A stretch of DNA of 64,000 nt from Burkholderiales bacterium (GCA_024235795.1 JACKLR010000001.1:1798001-1862000), one strand, 5' to 3'; counted from the stretch's first letter, positions 8,927-19,145 are shown. Notes: generated by a model from the letters alone, not told the origin. A program made the numbers and translations.

Positions 8927-9623
8927 CTAATCTATACAAGTATTAGCTATTTGATCCAGAACAATTCTTTCTTGCTGGCTATAACGCAATTCGTATTTGT
9001 ATTTGACGTGCTCCCAGCGTTTGCCATACTCACACCAGTATTCTTCATTCGGTGGCAACCATTCATGCGGCGCTTGATCAGACTTTGATTGATTGGTTGC
9101 ATCATCGACGACGAGCAGGTTATCAAGGTCGTTGGCGAATGTTCTACGTTGCTCACGCGCCCAGTTATCCGCACCATGTCTGTGCGCATGCGCATGCGCA
9201 AGCGGCACTATGTGGTCGATATCAACGTCCGAAGCCTTAGTAAATATCTTTCCGGTATAAACGCCATGCCATTTGCCAGTTAACAGTACAGTGATTTGCA
9301 TTGGTGAACTGTACCGGAACTAAGCTTGCGGCAATTAAAAGCTCTTGCCGTGTATTTTGACAGTCACCATCCTCATCTATCCAGTGCGGCCAATCCTCGC
9401 GACTATAGACACTGATAAATGTGCCTGGTTCGGCTTCTTCATGCGCTTCTTCTACCTGCTTGTGAATTGAAAAACAAGGCTCTTCATGACAATGGTATGT
9501 GTTTGTCTTTCGATCAAAATGCCCGCCTTGATCATCCAATCCGCCAGGATGAGCGAATGATACAAAAGGGATAAACAGGATTAACAGGAAAAGGAAAGCG
9601 ATTTTTACAGTTTCCAATTTCAT
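8927..9623 (-). pseudogene. Secreted HNH endonuclease, frameshifted
   Basis: Two overlapping minus-strand frames together make one familiar protein. The upstream frame (9623 down to about 9285) has a signal peptide, AHPGGLDDQGGH, YHCHEE and SREDWPHWIDEDGDCQNTR. The downstream frame (to 8927) has GKWHGVYTGKIF, DVDIDHIVPLAHAH and NQSKSDQAPHEWLPP, the HNH nuclease core. The break falls near 9280-9300, where one frame ends its match at NHCTV and the other begins at LLTGKWHG. A single-base indel explains it. As sequenced the enzyme would be cut before its catalytic DHIVP motif. It could be real decay or a sequencing error. Confidence 0.75.
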
Positions 9624-9742
9624 ATATCTATTTCCATGTAAACTGACATTGATTGACTAGATTTGACACACCTGCAACAGGTGAGATAGTGCAAAACTTA
9701 TTTTTAGCAGAGATAATGCAACTTTTCTCAATTGATGTTATT

Positions 9743-10807
9743 TCATTGCGAACTCCAGGCGCCAGCGAATAAAGTCCTTTCAATCCCGCCAAAGTCCATC
9801 AAAATACCTAGAAAAGATTTTTCTTCCACTGAAAGCTCATCGAATGGACGTAATAGCATTGAAAAGGCTTCCGATTCAAGTGTACGAGCCACTCGATAAA
9901 GACCATCATCCTTCAAATGAGTCAAAATGTGATCTGCGATGATTTCAGCAGGAATTCTGTCATAATCTTCACGAACGGCATTTATCATTGATTGAGATAT
10001 CGCTCGACCACTAGGAGTATATTTCTCAACAAGTGCCGCAGCTATTCGAACTTTTTCAAATCCACGATTTTCATCATCAACCCCATACCGAATGACACTA
10101 ATAACCGTCTTTCGCCTTTCCTCTGCAGATTTAAATGGGATTTTAGCTAAAGAAAAATCAAGTGCTATGGCAGTGATTGAGGCCGCTAGATATGAAAGTC
10201 TTAAACTAGCCTCCGCAGCATGATTACCTGGATGACTAGATGTCAGATATTTTGAAAAAGAAGAGAAATGCTCCAAAGCTCTAATGACAGTGCTTGCACC
10301 AAATTCATCAATTAGAGCAGCCTTAAGATCATGATAACCAATTTGCAAATCTTTATTTCTTCTTCCCTTGTCAACTGTTTTAATTAAATTATTAAAATTT
10401 TCCTCACTGAGTCGATCAGAAAACAGTATCTTCTTACTTTCTCCCATGCGCTTAAGATCAGCACCATCTAGAATTGAAACTCCTAGGCGAGATGAAATTT
10501 GTTTCAACACAGGTCGATTATCGGTTGTAGCAACATAGGCACCATCGACATCCAGTAATTCACATAACCCTTTTGTCCAAAGCAATCGTTCTGTAGCTTT
10601 GGGCTTTAGCTTAGACTTTACATCAACTATTTGTCGTCGGCGTGATGAGCCTGTTGGCCGTTCGTATAACCATATGTCGACGTCGGTGAGATCATCACCT
10701 TGCAGTTGCAATGGAACACTTCGAACTGCATAGATGCCAGATCTTAGAAAATAAGCCCGGAGAAGTTCTTCAAGCAAAAATCCCTTATCGTCTATTTTTT
10801 TTGCCAT
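9743..10807 (-). CDS. PD-(D/E)XK nuclease-like protein of the restriction operon
   Basis: The N-terminal 100 residues look like a restriction-endonuclease fold: a helix ELLRAYFLRSG, then DLTDVDIWLYE and, about 20 residues on, RQIVDVKSK, giving an acidic pair plus DVKxK spacing typical of PD-(D/E)XK enzymes. The remaining 240 residues are helical and unrecognised. Start chosen at ATG 10807; the in-frame TTG at 10813 overlaps the upstream stop. It is the last gene of the hsdR-hsdM-hsdS run, directly behind an unknown 420-codon gene, so it may be the nuclease of a two-gene defence module or a helper of the type I system. Confidence 0.55.
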   Translation of the reverse strand: MAKKIDDKGFLLEELLRAYFLRSGIYAVRSVPLQLQGDDLTDVDIWLYERPTGSSRRRQIVDVKSKLKPKATERLLWTKGLCELLDVDGAYVATTDNRPVLKQISSRLGVSILDGADLKRMGESKKILFSDRLSEENFNNLIKTVDKGRRNKDLQIGYHDLKAALIDEFGASTVIRALEHFSSFSKYLTSSHPGNHAAEASLRLSYLAASITAIALDFSLAKIPFKSAEERRKTVISVIRYGVDDENRGFEKVRIAAALVEKYTPSGRAISQSMINAVREDYDRIPAEIIADHILTHLKDDGLYRVARTLESEAFSMLLRPFDELSVEEKSFLGILMDFGGIERTLFAGAWSSQ

Positions 10808-10809
10808 AT

Positions 10810-12066
10810 TCAAATACCTCTTCCACCACGCAAAGCACTTAAAATATCATGCGTATGACGCCTACTAGGCAGTGTTTGATTCTTCCGTGTTTTCTCTCTT
10901 GCATATTCAGGGCCATGATAACTAGTCATAGGCGCGCTGGGCGGGGCATTGATCGCTTCCGCATTCGCATCGCCACACGTTAAAACTTTTAATGCTAGTT
11001 GTCCTATTTCTTTTTTAAGGAGTTTCATCCTAAACATATTTTTATCCGCTGGAATCAACTTAATAACCCGACGTTGCTCCAAAACGCGGTAATCAGCGCC
11101 AATAGCAGTAGCTGGCCCAATTGTCCTTCCGCTAATTAATGCGTTCAATATCCAATCAACACTGATTATCCTCCCTTGTGAGGAAGGGCGAAGCTGCATG
11201 CCGTATGTTAATGCCGATACAAGAGCCTTTGCCATGTCAAATGTGTCATCGACAAGTGGATTAACGAATTTATGAAAAGCGCCAGGAAGAGTTACAAATG
11301 AATGATCTCCTTGTTCATTGGAGACGGTGTTAACTTCGAGCACACCCGCCGCTTTCAATTTTTCAAATAAGTCAGAACCTAAAATTTGCTCGCAGCTAGT
11401 GGCATATAAACAACCCGTTAATTTTAGAGTATGATTTACTTCGGTCAATTTTTGCTCTTCAGTCGATGAAAGAGCAGATAAAACCCGGGCTGCCTTTTGG
11501 ACGGCATCTCTTTTAAATAGATTGCCATTGAATAATAGAGTGTTAGATGTAGAGTCTCCCTCTTGATCTACAAACCCAATCTCAGAAGACCGACGCAAAA
11601 AATCATTAACATCAATTTCTCCCATCTTGAAGTTGTCGCCAATATAGGATTTTGCATCTAATAAAGCAATCGGTTCACTGGAAGCCAGCTCTCCAAGAGC
11701 TATCGCTGCAACTTCATGGATTTCTGGCTGAGCTTCATCAAATATATCTGCCGCATGATTAAGTACATTGCTCGTATTAACTCCAAGAACTTGGATCTCA
11801 TTCTCTGAAGTATCAATTAACCTCTTTGCCTTTAAAAGCGATATGAAGTGGGGTAATTCTGTTCTCGGATTAAGGTTTGCTGCTTTAGCAATTGCAGTCA
11901 CCTCTATATTTTTTAAATTTGATTCGTTAGTCTCCCCGAGACGCATTAGTAACTCAGCAGCCTTACCTGCCTCATCCAACGCCGAATATTCAGCTGGTGC
12001 TGATGTATCAGCAGAAATTTTCCTGGAGTGATGTACTATCCAAGCACCTTTAATAGTTTTTTCCAT
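10810..12066 (-). CDS. Unknown protein paired with the PD-(D/E)XK gene
   Basis: About 418 residues with no recognised domain. Segments such as VTAIAKAANLNPRTELPHFISLLKAKRLI look like a winged-helix DNA-binding or marR-like module near residues 55-95. The C-terminal 50 residues are basic and low-complexity (YHGPEYAREKTRKNQ). The ATG at 12066 is preferred over TTG at 12072. Its stop precedes the next ATG by only two bases, so the two genes are probably co-expressed with the type I genes. I do not recognise the function; the placement argues for restriction or abortive infection. Confidence 0.5.
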   Translation of the reverse strand: MEKTIKGAWIVHHSRKISADTSAPAEYSALDEAGKAAELLMRLGETNESNLKNIEVTAIAKAANLNPRTELPHFISLLKAKRLIDTSENEIQVLGVNTSNVLNHAADIFDEAQPEIHEVAAIALGELASSEPIALLDAKSYIGDNFKMGEIDVNDFLRRSSEIGFVDQEGDSTSNTLLFNGNLFKRDAVQKAARVLSALSSTEEQKLTEVNHTLKLTGCLYATSCEQILGSDLFEKLKAAGVLEVNTVSNEQGDHSFVTLPGAFHKFVNPLVDDTFDMAKALVSALTYGMQLRPSSQGRIISVDWILNALISGRTIGPATAIGADYRVLEQRRVIKLIPADKNMFRMKLLKKEIGQLALKVLTCGDANAEAINAPPSAPMTSYHGPEYAREKTRKNQTLPSRRHTHDILSALRGGRGI

Positions 12067-12068
12067 GT

Positions 12069-12521
12069 TCAAAAGCTAATATTCAGACAAGTGTCAAATT
12101 TGTGATCAGTAATATTGATCCACAAAGCAGAAATGATATGACTGTCCACCGGAAAATCCCCAACAATTTGAAACTCGGGAGTCAGTTCATTATTTTTAGT
12201 CAGATGTTCGAAAGCCCGTTGCGGATTTGAGAAATGCACGTGACCATCGTCGGCAATTGCTTTTGGTTCGAAAGACAATTTTTTTGGAAGCAGGCGAAAT
12301 TCACCGAGATAATCTGAATTCTTCGCAAAACCATTATTAGTTTTCAGACTGGCAAGCAGTGATTTCAAATTAGCCAGCAAGTCTTGCTCGTACTCGGCGA
12401 ACTTAATGGCGGTGGGAAAAGTGTTTCCAAAGAAACAATCGGCCTTGGCCTTGCGATAGGCCACCACAAGGTCTTCGAGGGTTAAGTTTTGCCAACCTGT
12501 AAATGTTGCCTGATAACTCAT
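12069..12521 (-). CDS. Possible N-terminal fragment of a defence reverse transcriptase (UG/DRT-like)
   Basis: 150 residues. The opening LTLEDLVVAYRKAKADCFF and later FAEYEQDLLANL, together with SALWINITDHKFDTCLN near the end, resemble the N-terminal region that precedes the palm domain in unknown-group (UG/DRT) reverse transcriptases. A full protein would continue into the RT domain with a YxDD box; here it stops and the next gene begins at once. It therefore looks like a truncated RT gene retained between hsdS and the unknown gene. This is recognition from memory, so family assignment is uncertain; it could also be an unrelated small protein. Confidence 0.42.
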   Translation of the reverse strand: MSYQATFTGWQNLTLEDLVVAYRKAKADCFFGNTFPTAIKFAEYEQDLLANLKSLLASLKTNNGFAKNSDYLGEFRLLPKKLSFEPKAIADDGHVHFSNPQRAFEHLTKNNELTPEFQIVGDFPVDSHIISALWINITDHKFDTCLNISF

Positions 12522-12535
12522 GTTCAGTCCGTTGA

Positions 12536-13720
12536 TTATCTAACTGTTACTTGGCCATTCATGAGCATGGGAAGGAGCCAATCGCGAAGAGCACTGAGTG
12601 TTCTATTTTCTTTTTCCAACATCAAATTCTTATTAAATATCGGCTCGATAAATCGGTCTATATACTCCAAAAATTCTAAGGGTGGCAAACATATTTTCGC
12701 TTGCTTAAGATGATCAAGCGTAATATGACCCATTGTTGTTTTTCTTAATTCGGCCATCATTTTAAAATGCTTCAAATAATTCAATAGCTCGAAATAGTAG
12801 AAAGTTTTAGGGTATTTGTCAGAGGTAACTTTAAAGATATGTTGATTTAATGCGCCACGACCTTGAGACCAAATTTTAACATCCAGGGTTGCTGACCATG
12901 AAAACAGAACATCACCATCATTAACTATTGCTTCTATTGGAAGATCAGTACGAGCTTTTTCTGTGCTCTCAGTAAATCCCTCATTCATTTCCCTAATTTT
13001 TATTACTGGCAAATACTCTTCGCCAGTTGGCCGATACTTCTGCATGGCGAGCCCATTAAAGTATTTTGCAATATTCCAAAGGGAACATATTTCCCACCCC
13101 TCTGGAATTTCTCTTTTTAGGATTGGGTCGTAGACCATTTTGCCACCGGAAGTTTTGTAGGGTTTGCCGTTGGCGTCAAACTTGCCCTTTTCGAAATCGA
13201 AGGGAAAGTCGAACTGCACAAACCAGTAGTCGTACAAAGTCTTCGCCATCGCTTCCAGCTCAGCATTAATGCGGTTATTGAGTTCAATTTTGGTGTCAAT
13301 ACTTTCCAGATTCTTTCGTATGACTACCTGCGTTGCTTTGTCCTCTATAACAGGAACAAACATTTCATGTAGTTCATTACGATTGACTCCGGGAACAGCA
13401 CTCTTATCAGAAGTTCTAATTCGACCAAGACAACTTAATAAATAATAGACATATTTGGGATCATTTCCTTTGAAATCTCGTACATAAAGAGCTGTGTTAT
13501 GTGGCCAATATTTTCCATCTATAAAATACATTTGACCTAATGTTCCATATCGACCAGTCACAACACCTTGCCCGTCAACTTTATATTCATTGTGATAACC
13601 TGAAATTCCGGCTGAACTAATCACGGGATAAGACCCTGGAATTCTTCTGTTTTCAGGGAGATCGTAGCCCCTTTTCAGAGTAATTAAATCGCCAAGTCGT
13701 TTCGATTTAACTTTACTCAT
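12536..13720 (-). CDS. hsdS: Type I restriction-modification specificity subunit HsdS
   Basis: 394 residues with the usual two target-recognition domains separated by helical conserved regions: the first half begins LGDLITLKRGYDLP, followed by a central helix NRINAELEAMAKTLYDYWFVQFDFPF, and the second half begins REIPEGWEICSLWNIAKYF. HsdS chooses the bipartite DNA target of the HsdM methyltransferase and HsdR motor. It overlaps the hsdM stop by 8 bases and lies in the hsdR-hsdM-hsdS run. It appears intact. Confidence 0.9.
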   Translation of the reverse strand: MSKVKSKRLGDLITLKRGYDLPENRRIPGSYPVISSAGISGYHNEYKVDGQGVVTGRYGTLGQMYFIDGKYWPHNTALYVRDFKGNDPKYVYYLLSCLGRIRTSDKSAVPGVNRNELHEMFVPVIEDKATQVVIRKNLESIDTKIELNNRINAELEAMAKTLYDYWFVQFDFPFDFEKGKFDANGKPYKTSGGKMVYDPILKREIPEGWEICSLWNIAKYFNGLAMQKYRPTGEEYLPVIKIREMNEGFTESTEKARTDLPIEAIVNDGDVLFSWSATLDVKIWSQGRGALNQHIFKVTSDKYPKTFYYFELLNYLKHFKMMAELRKTTMGHITLDHLKQAKICLPPLEFLEYIDRFIEPIFNKNLMLEKENRTLSALRDWLLPMLMNGQVTVR

Positions 13721-15334
13721 AAATTAGACCCTTCAACTGCTTTTTAATCTCCGCTTCCAACTCTCGTGACTGGCTAAACATGTTGTCGAGATTATCGCTA
13801 AAACCTTGCATTCTGGCAGCAAATTCTTCTGGTGTTATATCGACATACTCGATCTTTACATCAAAATACTGTCCCGCACTGAGCGAGAAATTCTTGGCTG
13901 CGATGTCGTCGTAACTGACTACCACTGAAAAATCTTCCTCTGCCCGTTTCGCATTAAACACGTCGATAATGCGCTGTTCTTCTTCTGGGCTAAGTACGGT
14001 TTTTTGGTTTTTGCCTTCTTTAACCTTTTGTCCCAGATTGGAGGCATCGATCAACACGACCTTTTCTTTATTACTGGCATCAATAAACAGGATGGAAACG
14101 TTAGTACCGGTGGTGGCAAAGATATTGCTCGGCATTGACACCACACCGGCAAGCATTTTTTCATTTACCAGTTTTTCGCGGATTCTTTTATCGATGCCGG
14201 ATTGCGCGGTAATAAAACCGGTTGGCACCACTACAGCCGCTTTGCCGCCAAGATTTAGCGAATAGATAATATGCTGCAGGAAAGACTGATAGATTTCCAT
14301 CTTGTCTGTCGCCTTGGCCTTGATCTTGGGAATGCCGGCAAAGAAACGCTCTTTGTTGGCTTTGGTGTCCAACTCGTTGCGGTAATCGCTAAAATCCAGT
14401 TTGAAAGGCGGATTGGAAACAATGTAATCGAAGCGCTTCAACTCGCTGCCATTCTTATGATAGGGATGCAGCAGAGTATTTCCCTGGATCACATGCGGAA
14501 TGGAATGCACCAGGTTATTCAGAATCAGGTTCAGGCGCAACAGGTTGGAGGACTTTTGTGAAATATCCTGGGTGTAAATGCTGCATCGGTTCTCACCAAT
14601 AGCATGTGAAACATTCATCAGTAGCGTACCAGAACCGGCAGATGGATCGTAGACGCTAACGTTTTTGATGTGGCCCTGTTGAGCTTTGGGCACCAGGATT
14701 TCGGCCATAATCCGTGCCACTGCATGTGGTGTGAAGTATTCGGCATATTTGCCGCCGCTATTGCTGTTGTAGTCTTTGATCAGGTATTCAAATATCGTGG
14801 CGTAAAAATCAAACTTCTGGGTAAAAATGCGTTCGAAGCTGAATTCGACCAATTTATTAATGATTGCGCGGCAGAAATTATCGCGTTTGGATTCATCGGC
14901 AATATATTGGCTCAACCGGTCGAACAGTACCACCTTTGCGCCGCCGTCAGTTTTAACTGCGAATACGTCACAATATCCATCAGGGTATCATCGAACAGCT
15001 TGGCAAAATCCGGTGCGTTCTGTTGACTAAACAAATAATTGATGAAATGAGTGGGTTTCAAACGTGCGGTATCCGGCCCCATTTGCAATTGCAGCATTTC
15101 CAGATCGGTTTCACTCAACGCGGTCAAGGCTTCTTCCCATTTCTCGGCCTGGGCAATGGACTCGTCTATTTTCTTGGCTTCAAAAGCAAATTTGTCATTC
15201 AGAAACTTGTACAGAAAGGTCTGGGTAATGATCTTGAATTCATTGCCGTCATTCCCAAGGCCATAGTTGGCACAGATGTTTTTCAGACTATCGATCAGTG
15301 CTTTGGTTTTTTGTTGAAATTCCAGCTCTACCAA
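13713..15334 (-). pseudogene. hsdM: Type I methyltransferase subunit hsdM, frameshifted
   Basis: Reading from 15334, the first 135 or so codons encode the HsdM N-terminal helical domain (FLYKFLNDKFAFEAKK), then run into an out-of-frame stop at 14912. The second frame, usable from about 14965 to 13713, gives the expected continuation VFAVKTDGGAKVVLFDRLSQYIADE, the AdoMet motif VYDPSAGSGTLL and catalytic NPPF of N6-adenine methyltransferases. A one-base deletion near 14955-14970 accounts for the switch. The site is not a homopolymer, so a sequencing slip is less likely. If real, modification would be lost while hsdR and hsdS stay open, normally harmful unless restriction is also silent. Confidence 0.85.
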
Positions 15335-18300
15335 TGACGTGCTCCGGTATTAAATTCTTTCAGATATTCCGCGACAACTAGATGGTTGATGTAATGTGAG
15401 GCGTCGGGATTGAGTTTAAAGTTTTGCTGTTTCATAAATCGGTTAATTACCAAGGGCATCATGGAGCGTTCGAAATAACTTTCATTATCCAGTATCTGCG
15501 TATTTTGCAGCACTTGTTCGTCAGCATCTTGTTTTATGCCTGTCAGCGCTTCGAAGATTTTTCGTTCGGAGTCGGACATGTCGCCGCGTTCGATCAGGCG
15601 TTTATGGATGCGGGTGTATTTGACGTCACCATGGTATTTCTGGCGCAATTGATTGTTCTGACGATTCAGTTCCTTTATGCGTTCATGGATCTTGTTCAGC
15701 GCATCAATGTTATCGATCATTTCTTCTTGGCTAACTTCTGACAAATTCTTTTTCTTAAACAACCGCTCCAATTCTTCTTTTAAGGTAACAAACTTGGGGT
15801 CTTGCTGATCAAAATTACTGGCCAATGCTTCGCGGGTACGACGCAGGGTATTTTTCAGCTTATCGGCCAGTACCAGTTCTTCTTCTCCGATCTTGATAAA
15901 CTTGAAGATCACATCTTCCAGCGCTATATTCAGCAAGCTGGTGGTATCTGTACCTTGCTCAAGGTTAGTTTTGAGATTGAGTAAATCCAAATGATTGCTG
16001 GTTTCGCGGTACAACAAATTGAGTTTCTGGAAATCCAACTGTTCCAGAAAGTCATATTCACCTTGCAAGCGTATCAGGTTGTACAGGCTTTTGGCATCGG
16101 TCAACGCTTTTTTCAAAGCCAGTACGGTTTCCCGGTCTTGAATCGCGCTGATTTGCTGGGAAAATACTTCGGCATTCTCAGTGTCGAATCGAAATAATAC
16201 GTCCCTAATGTGTTCAATCTCGGCGGCGATTTCTTCTTGCGATTTGAACAGATGGGAGTAATGCTCCATTTCGTCGCCAAGCTCACCCTGCAATTCTTCG
16301 AAGTAGCGTCTATTAGTTTCTTCGAATTCCTTGCTGATGTCGGCAAAATCCACTACGTAACCATAACGAAAGTCTTTATAAGTACGGTTGACTCGCGTTA
16401 GTGCCTGCAACAAGTTATGCTTACGAATCACCCGACCTAGATATAACTTCTTCAACCGTTTGGCGTCGAAACCTGTGAGTAACATGTTGTACACGAACAG
16501 GAAGTCAATTTTCCCAGCTTTGAAGTCTTCAACCCAATCCTTACGTTCGTCCTTGCTACCTACATCATGCAGAATCAAGGCCGCTGATTTGACCTTGTTG
16601 TTTTGTTTGCGATTGACTCTATAATCACCAGAAGTCTCGGCAGCTTTTACCAATGGCAATTCCACGTTATAGGCCGCCACTTCTTCTGCCGGGATGAAAG
16701 GGTTTGCAAATTTGGTGTTGAAAAGTTCGAACAATTGCCGGGCCTGTTCCGCGCTATCGCAAATCACCATGCCACCGATGCTGGAATCATTCAACGCACC
16801 CCGGCTTTTTTCAAAATCACTAACAATATAATCAAGCATTGGTTCGACGAATGCGGGATGCGAATAAACCAGCTTCTTATCAATGTCGCCTTGCAATACT
16901 TCGGCTTCTGCCAGTGCCTTTTGCAAAGTAATTTTGTAATTGGTTGCAATTTCTTCCCGGATTAGTCGCAAAGTGTAGCCGTCTGCAATCGATGCGTTAT
17001 AGTAATACTTGTGGATATAGTCACCGAATAACTTACGCGAGTTAAAATCGTCACCCAGCAATGGTGTGCCTGTTAAACCGATTTTGATTGCATTGCGGTC
17101 GGATTGATCAAGATTAGCCAGGAAACTCCCTTTAGGATTATAGCTACGGTGCACTTCGTCCAGAAAATAAACCCGCTGAATGGTAACGTCGTAGTCTTTG
17201 CTGGAAACCACATCCGGGTCATCCTTAAATTTTTGGATGTTGACGACGGTGATCTCCGGTTTGCCGAAATGGTTGTGGATGACTTGAGTGGCTTTGATAT
17301 CACGGCTGAACGCTTCTCGCGAGTCTATGGTATGTACGGTCAAACCACGACTGGCAAATTCTCGATGAGCTTGAGTCAACAGGTCGATCCGGTCGACGAT
17401 AAAATAGAATTTAGGAACGATCTGGTGTTGTTGGAAATAATCGGTCAAAAATTGAACATTGTAGTACGCCAGCGCTGTTTTGCCGCTGCCTTGCGTATGC
17501 CAGATGATGCCTTTCTTATGGCCATTATTTAGCTTACGCTCAATGGCTTTGGTAGCAAATAACTGCGGATAACGCATGACGTGCTTTTGCAAACCATCTG
17601 TTTCATGTACATAAGCTAGAGCATAGCGCAGCATGAAAGCAAGCCGTTCGCGACTCAGTAATGAAGTACAGATTCTATTGGTAGGGCGATTGGGGTCTTT
17701 GTTAGTGATGAATTCTGGATTGCTGCGAATGACCTCTAGGTTATTGTCTTTCAGAACGCTTAATTCTGTCTCGTCGGATAAAGGCTTCAGCAAATCCGTT
17801 AGATTCAAGACCTCTTCTTCACGGAAATAATTAAATTGAGGCTCCTGATAAGAAGGGCTGGCATAAAATGCGCCCTGAATGGGTTGAACGTCGCCGTCAT
17901 CGTACTCCATGTTATTGGAGAAGATCATCAACTGAGTGACATTAATGAAGCGCTTGAACTTGGAATTTTGAAATCGCTTGTTGATACGATTGCGCTCAGC
18001 CAAAATGCCCTCTCGATTGTTGGGCTTTTTGACTTCGATAAACACCAGCGGCATGCCGTTAATCAATAAAACGATGTCTGGCCTAAATTCTTCGTCGCCG
18101 TTTTGATAGGTAAGCTCAGTAACGACATGGAAGTCATTGTTATTGAAGTTCTCAAAATCTATCAACCTGATTCCTGAGCGGTCAGCGAGCTTGTTGTAAA
18201 ACGCTTGGCCAAGATCGTCGTTGTCTAATGTAAGCTTTACGTCTTCCAACAAACGACCTACATCAGCATCGTCACGGCCGGGATTGATTTTGCTGATTGC

Positions 18301-18435
18301 CTGACAAAAAAGCTCCGGGAAAATATTGGTATCCAGATCCCAGTGCTGATCTTTAAGTGACAAATATTCATAACCGAGACGAGTTAAATGCAAGATTGCA
18401 GGTATCTTGACGCGCGTATCTTCAGTAAACTTCAT
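15328..18435 (-). CDS. hsdR: Type I restriction endonuclease motor subunit HsdR
   Basis: 1035 residues. An N-terminal PD-(D/E)XK nuclease (RPDIVLLINGMPLVFIEVKK near residues 118-137), then the SF2 translocase: Walker A TQGSGKTAL near residue 310, DEVHRS (DExx box), GLTGTPLL, and later the RVNRTYKDFRYGYVVDF region; a helical C-terminal part contacts HsdM. It pumps DNA and cuts at distance from unmethylated sites. An AAAGGA precedes the ATG at 18435, and the stop overlaps the hsdM start by 7 bases. It is the first gene of a minus-strand operon running to about 9743. Confidence 0.92.
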   Translation of the reverse strand: MKFTEDTRVKIPAILHLTRLGYEYLSLKDQHWDLDTNIFPELFCQAISKINPGRDDADVGRLLEDVKLTLDNDDLGQAFYNKLADRSGIRLIDFENFNNNDFHVVTELTYQNGDEEFRPDIVLLINGMPLVFIEVKKPNNREGILAERNRINKRFQNSKFKRFINVTQLMIFSNNMEYDDGDVQPIQGAFYASPSYQEPQFNYFREEEVLNLTDLLKPLSDETELSVLKDNNLEVIRSNPEFITNKDPNRPTNRICTSLLSRERLAFMLRYALAYVHETDGLQKHVMRYPQLFATKAIERKLNNGHKKGIIWHTQGSGKTALAYYNVQFLTDYFQQHQIVPKFYFIVDRIDLLTQAHREFASRGLTVHTIDSREAFSRDIKATQVIHNHFGKPEITVVNIQKFKDDPDVVSSKDYDVTIQRVYFLDEVHRSYNPKGSFLANLDQSDRNAIKIGLTGTPLLGDDFNSRKLFGDYIHKYYYNASIADGYTLRLIREEIATNYKITLQKALAEAEVLQGDIDKKLVYSHPAFVEPMLDYIVSDFEKSRGALNDSSIGGMVICDSAEQARQLFELFNTKFANPFIPAEEVAAYNVELPLVKAAETSGDYRVNRKQNNKVKSAALILHDVGSKDERKDWVEDFKAGKIDFLFVYNMLLTGFDAKRLKKLYLGRVIRKHNLLQALTRVNRTYKDFRYGYVVDFADISKEFEETNRRYFEELQGELGDEMEHYSHLFKSQEEIAAEIEHIRDVLFRFDTENAEVFSQQISAIQDRETVLALKKALTDAKSLYNLIRLQGEYDFLEQLDFQKLNLLYRETSNHLDLLNLKTNLEQGTDTTSLLNIALEDVIFKFIKIGEEELVLADKLKNTLRRTREALASNFDQQDPKFVTLKEELERLFKKKNLSEVSQEEMIDNIDALNKIHERIKELNRQNNQLRQKYHGDVKYTRIHKRLIERGDMSDSERKIFEALTGIKQDADEQVLQNTQILDNESYFERSMMPLVINRFMKQQNFKLNPDASHYINHLVVAEYLKEFNTGARHW

Positions 18436-18668
18436 TCAATCCTTTAAAAGAAATTAAATCATTATCAATTTCAATGTTTCAGATAGTGATCACTATTCCT
18501 TTGTTTTAATATTTAAATTGCATGAAATGTACACCAAAGTTCAATATAATCCAATATGGATTAACCTATATAAAATTGTTGGTTGGCAGCATGGACGACA
18601 CGACATACAAAATTGTATTCTAACTGCTCAATACCTCTTAAATTCTGAATTGATAGAATATATTTTTG

Positions 18669-19130
18669 TTAATCGACTCTGACGGATTTGGCTTCATCCA
18701 GCATCATTTCAATCGTAACAATCTCAGCCAAATTACCATCGATAGCAGTCGGCCTGTTGTCATGACATAGCGCTTCAAATGAATCGGCGAGATCACCCAG
18801 ATCAGCACCTAAACGCAATCCCTGAACTGTAAACTGACAGATTCCTTGCTGATTAGCCAAATAATCCTGGCGCATGGCAATACCGGCATCGTCTGTCATG
18901 ATATTTCTCTGACGCGCCATATCTAATGCCAGTTCAGCACAGATACCCGATCGGTTGTAACCAGTGGCTTTTAAATAAGCTGATCCATAGTCAGTGATCA
19001 GCTGCGCACCAAACTGGCAAAAGTATTCCGGTGTGTGTTTTGCAAGCAGTTTGTTATTTTGCGGCATCTGATCTTGGGCAACTACTTGGTAGTTCAGGAT
19101 AATCAGTATAGTGAATGTGATTATTTTCAT
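18669..19130 (-). CDS. Small secreted protein of unknown function
   Basis: 153 residues with an N-terminal hydrophobic signal-like segment (IITFTILIILNYQVVAQ) and about five cysteines in the predicted mature part. GGAGG immediately precedes the ATG at 19130. It is the last gene of a small cassette behind a tyrosine recombinase and a cysteine-peptidase-like protein. No family recognised. Confidence 0.6.
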   Translation of the reverse strand: MKIITFTILIILNYQVVAQDQMPQNNKLLAKHTPEYFCQFGAQLITDYGSAYLKATGYNRSGICAELALDMARQRNIMTDDAGIAMRQDYLANQQGICQFTVQGLRLGADLGDLADSFEALCHDNRPTAIDGNLAEIVTIEMMLDEAKSVRVD

Positions 19131-19145
19131 GACGCCTCCGTTATT

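Noticed and set aside
8496..8939. Start at 8939 for the SRAP-like gene
   Set aside because: It overlaps the HNH gene and would hide the Cys2 that defines the family; 8909 gives MCGG.
12069..12521. DGR reverse transcriptase for the variable-region-like end of the TIR-nSTAND-FGE gene
   Set aside because: The fragment has no palm domain, no YxDD, no avd and no template repeat next to it.
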